Source: Gossypium raimondii (lineage: Eukaryota; Streptophyta; Magnoliopsida; Malvales; Malvaceae). Taken from it: a stretch of DNA of 64,000 nt. Position 1 is the stretch's first letter. Every line of letters begins with the position of its first letter. Under the pieces are notes generated by a model. That model was not told the origin of the DNA, made no database searches, and worked only from the letters and a program-made list of their open reading frames with translations. Below are positions 60,215 to 64,000 of this stretch, one piece after another. The position numbers were made by a program, and so were the translations under genes. Where the stretch lies: contig NC_068569.1 in the NCBI RefSeq assembly GCF_025698545.1, forward strand, positions 19,778,001 through 19,842,000, read 5' to 3'.

Positions 60215-61674
60215 TCTGAGGAAATCCTAAAAACTACAGGTATTTCTTCTGTAGTCCAGTTGTTTAGCTCCCTTTCCAACTCGTAAGGACGAATATCTGG
60301 CAAAGCTCTTCCTCGCGTCGCTTCTTCATACACGACATGAATGCTCCCTAGCTCCGTGTTAATACTTCTGACCCCTAGCATTCCTGGATGGACAAATCCT
60401 CCCGATACAAATATCGTGGATAAGAGAGGAAATGTCATGGATTCCCATTCAACTTCACCCCCTGTCAAACGAGTCATTCTTCTCATTTGTTTCTTCTCTC
60501 GCTCCATCCTCATTTGCTTAAAATCTGGCTTATAACCTAAGCCAAAACGATCGTGCTTACCCTTCAATACTGGGACCTCGACTCGACCCTGAAGATATCT
60601 CCCCAATCCTTTCCCTAGCAAAGCTCCTTTTCCTACTGTCAATTGCAGCCCCATCTTTGTGGTCTTTGATATTCTCGGCATCGGGATCTTGTTTCCCTCA
60701 AAGATGAATGTTACATTTACGAACTCTAAGGAGCGGAAAGAGCACTCGATTGCATCGTCACTCGTCTCCAAATAAGGTGCATCGTTAGTCACAGATGCAA
60801 TGATATCCTCCTCAGCATCTATCGTCACTACCCGACCTTCTGACACCAGCTTCAATTTTTGATGTAACGATGACGGTACCGCACCTGCTGAATGAATCCA
60901 CGGCCTTTCTAATAGGCAACTATAAGAAGGTTTAATATCCATAACCAAGAAGTCTACCTCATAGACAGTTGGGCCGATTAACAAGGGTATGTCAATTCTT
61001 CCCATGACTTTCCTCTCGGTGCCATCAAATGCTCTCACCACATTCTGACACGATTTCATATGTGAACTATCCATAGGTAGCCTGTTGAGCGTGGATAGAG
61101 GCAATACGTTCAGTGCCGACCCGTTGTCTACAAGAACTCCCGGTAATATACACCCTTTACACATTGCAGTGATGTATAAAGCTCTAGTAGATCCCATACC
61201 CCCAGGTGGTATTTCGTCATCGCTGAAAGAGATGAAGTTATCAGCGCTTATATTACCGACCAATCGATCCAACTTGTTAACAGAGATATCGTCGGCCACA
61301 TAAGTTTCATTTAGCACCTTCAGTAGTGCATTTCGATGTCCCTCCGAGTCTAGGAGTAAAGCTAGCACAGATATGCGAGCTGGTTGTTTGTACAGCTGCT
61401 CCACAACGCTGTACTCGCTATGTTTTATGAACTTCAAGAACTCTCTAGCTTCCTCCTCCTTGATTGGTTCATTGACCACCAATTCAGGTTCGACCACCTT
61501 CTTCTTCTTTCCAACCGAAGTTTCTTCTCTTATTGGCTCTACTCGAGCCTTCACCCGTTCGTCATGCCCTCCTTCATCATGGTCCTCTTTATTAATTACA
61601 TCCTCCTTCCCTAGGATTGTCACATTACAATTGTAATTCCAAGGAACTCTCCTGTTATCCTTGTAAGTAAACAC
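60215..61674 (-). pseudogene. Protease and G-patch region (gag-pro)
   Basis: The long frame contains a retroviral-type aspartic protease with LVDNGSALNVLPLSTL (D-N-G-S active site) and later FLVMDIKPSYSCLLERPWIH. A G-patch-like glycine-rich segment follows (LGKGLGRYLQGRVEVPVLKG, then FGLGYKP). It is in the same frame as the upstream segment, broken only by the TGA at 61735. G-patch domains near protease occur in some Gypsy lineages. Confidence 0.88.
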
Positions 61675-61734
61675 GGTCGGTTTTTGAATGATGACCTTTG
61701 GTGCTACTCGCGCTCCAGCCTCACTATTCTTAGG

Positions 61735-62547
61735 TCATGAGATGATGACCACAGGATGGTTAGCCTTTGGAACTCCCAATGCCAACTCTGACGTACATAT
61801 ATGACTCTCATTCTGAATTCCTTCACAAAATTCCATCTCCTTACTATCTATCATACCCTGTACCACGGCTCTGAACTCCGTACACTCTTGGATTTCATGC
61901 CCCATTTCACAGTGGAACTCACAGTAGTTCCTCCTCTTCTCACAGCTTTCTTCTGAAGCAATTAACCCCCTTTTCACCATCTCTTTCCAGACCCATCTCA
62001 AAGGAGTCTTCACGTCCGCAATGTCTGTCTTAATTTTTCTGTCCTCACCCATCATATTTATTCCACTGTCAGTATGGTTTGGTAATGGATTTTCTGCTTT
62101 GGTGGCTTCATCAAATTTAACGACACCCATACCAATGAGCCTTTCAACCAACTTCTTGAAGGTAGTACAGTTTTTATGGAATGCCCCGTGATTCCCGCAT
62201 GATAGTCGCATTGTGCATTTGCATCGTACCATTTGGGGTACGAGGGCTGTAAGGGCTTCAGATAAAAAGGGGAAACTACATGTGCGTCGAATAAGTTTCG
62301 GTATAATTCCCTGTACGACATAAGAATTGGCGTGAATTAGGGCCTCTCCGTATTTCGCCTTGTACCGACCTCCTGTCTCGACGAGCTCTGCTGATTGGCA
62401 GCCACATTTCCTGGCTGACTCACTGTTACTGACTTCGAGTAACCCTTGTTGTACATGCTCACGTTGTTCATCTCGTTTTCCTTCCTCTTGGTCGATCTTC
62501 ATTACTCTCTCAAAGATCGATCTTCCCACTCCTGATGGCGTTCTCAA
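61735..62547 (-). pseudogene. Gag C-terminal region with zinc-knuckle-like motif
   Basis: Ends with a CxxH-type knuckle, YCEFHCEMGHEIQECTEFR. The central part (about 62175-62321) is read in another frame, where it gives LYRNLFDAHVVSPFYLKPLQ and YHAGITGHS. This shows at least two frameshifts within gag. The stop TGA at 61735 fits CGA to TGA. Confidence 0.8.
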
Positions 62548-63574
62548 TCATCTCGCCATTCATGACTATGTCAGGAAAGCTTTTTGTGGCACTTCCTAAC
62601 ATATGTGTAATGAACAGTGCCTTCAGGGTGTTAATGAACAACATGGTCATTTCCTTTTCCAGGAGCGGTGGCTAAACTTGGACTGCGACCTCCCTCCATC
62701 TCTGCGCGTACTGCCTAAAGCTTTCGCTCGGCTTCTTCTCCATGTTCTGAAGGGTGATTCTATCAGGAGCCATGTCTGTCAAATGACTATATTGTTTCAT
62801 GAATGCTTGCGCCAAGTCTCTCCATGAACCAATCGTGGCACGACTCAACTGATTGTACCACTTGGATGCTGCCCCTACAAGGCTGTCTTGGAAGCAATGT
62901 ATTAATAGATGGTCATTATTAACGTATCCAGTCATTCGCCTACAGAACATGGTGATATGAGCCTCTGGGCAAGTCGTCCCATTGTACTTCTCGAATTCAG
63001 GCATCTTAAACTTATGAGGGAGTACTAGATCTGGCACTAAAATCAGCTCTTTTGCGTCAATGCCTCGATAACTTTCAGTAACTTCCATTGCCTTGAACTT
63101 CTCCTCGAGCCACTTGCATCTCTCCTCTAACTGTCTCGGTAGCTCCTCCTTCACTCTTTCCTTCTCAACCACTTCATCAAAGTCAGGAATGGCAGAGTTA
63201 ATAGGATTATTTTTGGCATTAAAACCCGGCCCAGTTTGGAGGTTCGAAATACCAGCTCGAAATTGCTGAGGCATGATGGTGACAGTAGATTTGCGCAGGT
63301 ATTCAGCTTAAGCTCGCTCATGTGGAGGGGTGAAACCTGGAGGATAGAAAAGTTCATCATCATTTCCCTCATCGAAATCTGCCATGGGGCCCTTTCCTTT
63401 GTCACATCCCTTAGTTATCAGTCGGGTTAACTTTGCCACTATATCCTCTTGAGATTCCCGCATCTTCTCAGACATCTCTTGTTTCATCTTGTCTAACCGC
63501 TCCTGCATTTGTAACTGAAGCCGGTCTTGCATCTCCTTCTGGTATTGTTCGAGCTTTTCTAATCTCTGATCCAT
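62548..63574 (-). pseudogene. Gag N-terminal and capsid-like region
   Basis: Starts MDQRLEKLEQYQKEMQDRLQ (63574), a coiled-coil-like Glu/Lys/Gln-rich N-terminus. Next comes the plant retrotransposon gag core, with KMPEFEKYNGTTCPEAHITM, HCFQDSLVGAASKWYNQLSR and WRDLAQAFMKQYSHL. In-frame stops at 63308 (TAA) and 62672 (TAG) interrupt it; both fit C-to-T change in a Gln codon. Confidence 0.85.
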
Positions 63575-64000
63575 ATCCTTTGTCTTTGCTCGAGTGCCGT
63601 ACCGGTGTCGGGTTGGTTGGTTGGTTTCCAGGTTAACTGAGCAATAATTTTAACTTATTAGGATTTAATAAATGTCTTTAATGCATATGATGTGATGCTA
63701 ATGCATATGATGCGATGCATGAGGTGAATGCAAAAAAGGCGTTAATTATAATTCAATTCCACTCAGAAAACTTTACTAGAGAAAAATTTTCTTTACATAA
63801 AACAGCTATAAATACGGCTTTGCCCTAACACTTAGAACTTTAATCTCCCTAAGTAATGATGCCAACTTTTGCCCCTGTTCTGATTCCGATTCATACTTCA
63901 CACTTAGTACATCGACTTGTCGCCAAAGTCTGCAGGTGCTCAGCTACCCTTGAATCTGAACCACAGCTTCTCCCATGATGTGATCCCTTCCTGCAACTTG
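63575..64000 (-). other. 5' untranslated part of the Tat element
   Basis: Non-coding sequence upstream of gag on the minus strand, including a short direct repeat AATGCATATGATG(T/C)GATGC (63679-63719). The primer binding site and 5' LTR are not reached. Confidence 0.55.

Larger units (their letters stand above)
52106..64000 (-). mobile_element. Degenerate Tat-lineage Ty3/Gypsy retrotransposon (runs off right edge)
   Basis: Reading on the minus strand, the visible order is gag, protease with G-patch, putative intron, reverse transcriptase, RNase H, second archaeal-type RNase H, integrase, tandem-repeat 3' UTR, polypurine tract and 3' LTR. Domain order with integrase last marks Ty3/Gypsy; the second RNase H plus the intron and long 3' UTR mark the Tat (Ogre/Retand) lineage. 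Frames are broken by at least five in-frame stops (63308, 62672, 61735, 59704, 57262) and by frameshifts in gag, so it is not autonomous. The 5' LTR and primer site lie beyond 64000. The left target site would be CTTAC (52101-52105). Confidence 0.9.

Noticed and set aside
56154..63636. Plus-strand frames within the Tat element (for example 57594-57872, 61373-61636)
   Set aside because: They are antisense shadows of pol and gag; the minus strand carries all recognised domains.

Overview
This window is nuclear DNA of a flowering plant. It has split genes with GT-AG introns, AT-rich intergenic DNA, SINEs, MITEs and large Ty3/Gypsy LTRs. The repeat style suggests Malvaceae, most likely cotton (Gossypium); that is an inference from remembered repeat families, not a search.

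Layout. 0-3.03 kb: two nested Gypsy LTR fragments. 3.03-3.96 kb: a short reading-frame remnant followed by a promoter-like leader, possibly an old pararetrovirus-like fragment. 5.5-9.4 kb (minus): a complete 12-exon gene for a ProX/YbaK-type aminoacyl-tRNA editing deacylase. 13.9-14.6 kb (minus): an intronless ERF014-like AP2/ERF transcription factor. 15-24.6 kb: repeat-rich DNA holding hAT-like MITEs and a 2.8-kb solo LTR with a perfect 5-bp target duplication. 24.7-26.7 kb (plus): a small three-exon DUF836 glutaredoxin-like gene. 26.9-29.6 kb: a diverged tandem duplication, one copy of which carries a 774-bp Mutator-like foldback element. 32.5-47 kb (plus): three tandem seven-exon genes for WAT1/UMAMIT (nodulin MtN21, EamA) membrane transporters. 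The first is diverged; the second and third come from a recent duplication of about 4.5-5 kb. 48.1-52.1 kb: more nested LTR pieces. 52.1-64 kb (minus, running off the right edge): a degenerate Tat-lineage Gypsy retrotransposon with a 2.5-kb 3' LTR, a polypurine tract, a tandem-repeat 3' UTR, a dual RNase H pol region, a probable intron between protease and reverse transcriptase, a G-patch protease ORF and a broken gag.

The set UMAMIT/SIAR1-like, ERF014-like and ProX matches, from memory, the Arabidopsis chromosome 1 interval At1g44800, At1g44830, At1g44835. This looks like a conserved microsyntenic block expanded by local transporter duplication and spread apart by transposons. The genes do not form an operon or an obvious shared pathway. 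I found no tRNA or rRNA gene, no CRISPR array and no clearly new multi-gene system. The most informative features are the retroelement structures and the paralogous empty sites that help date insertions.
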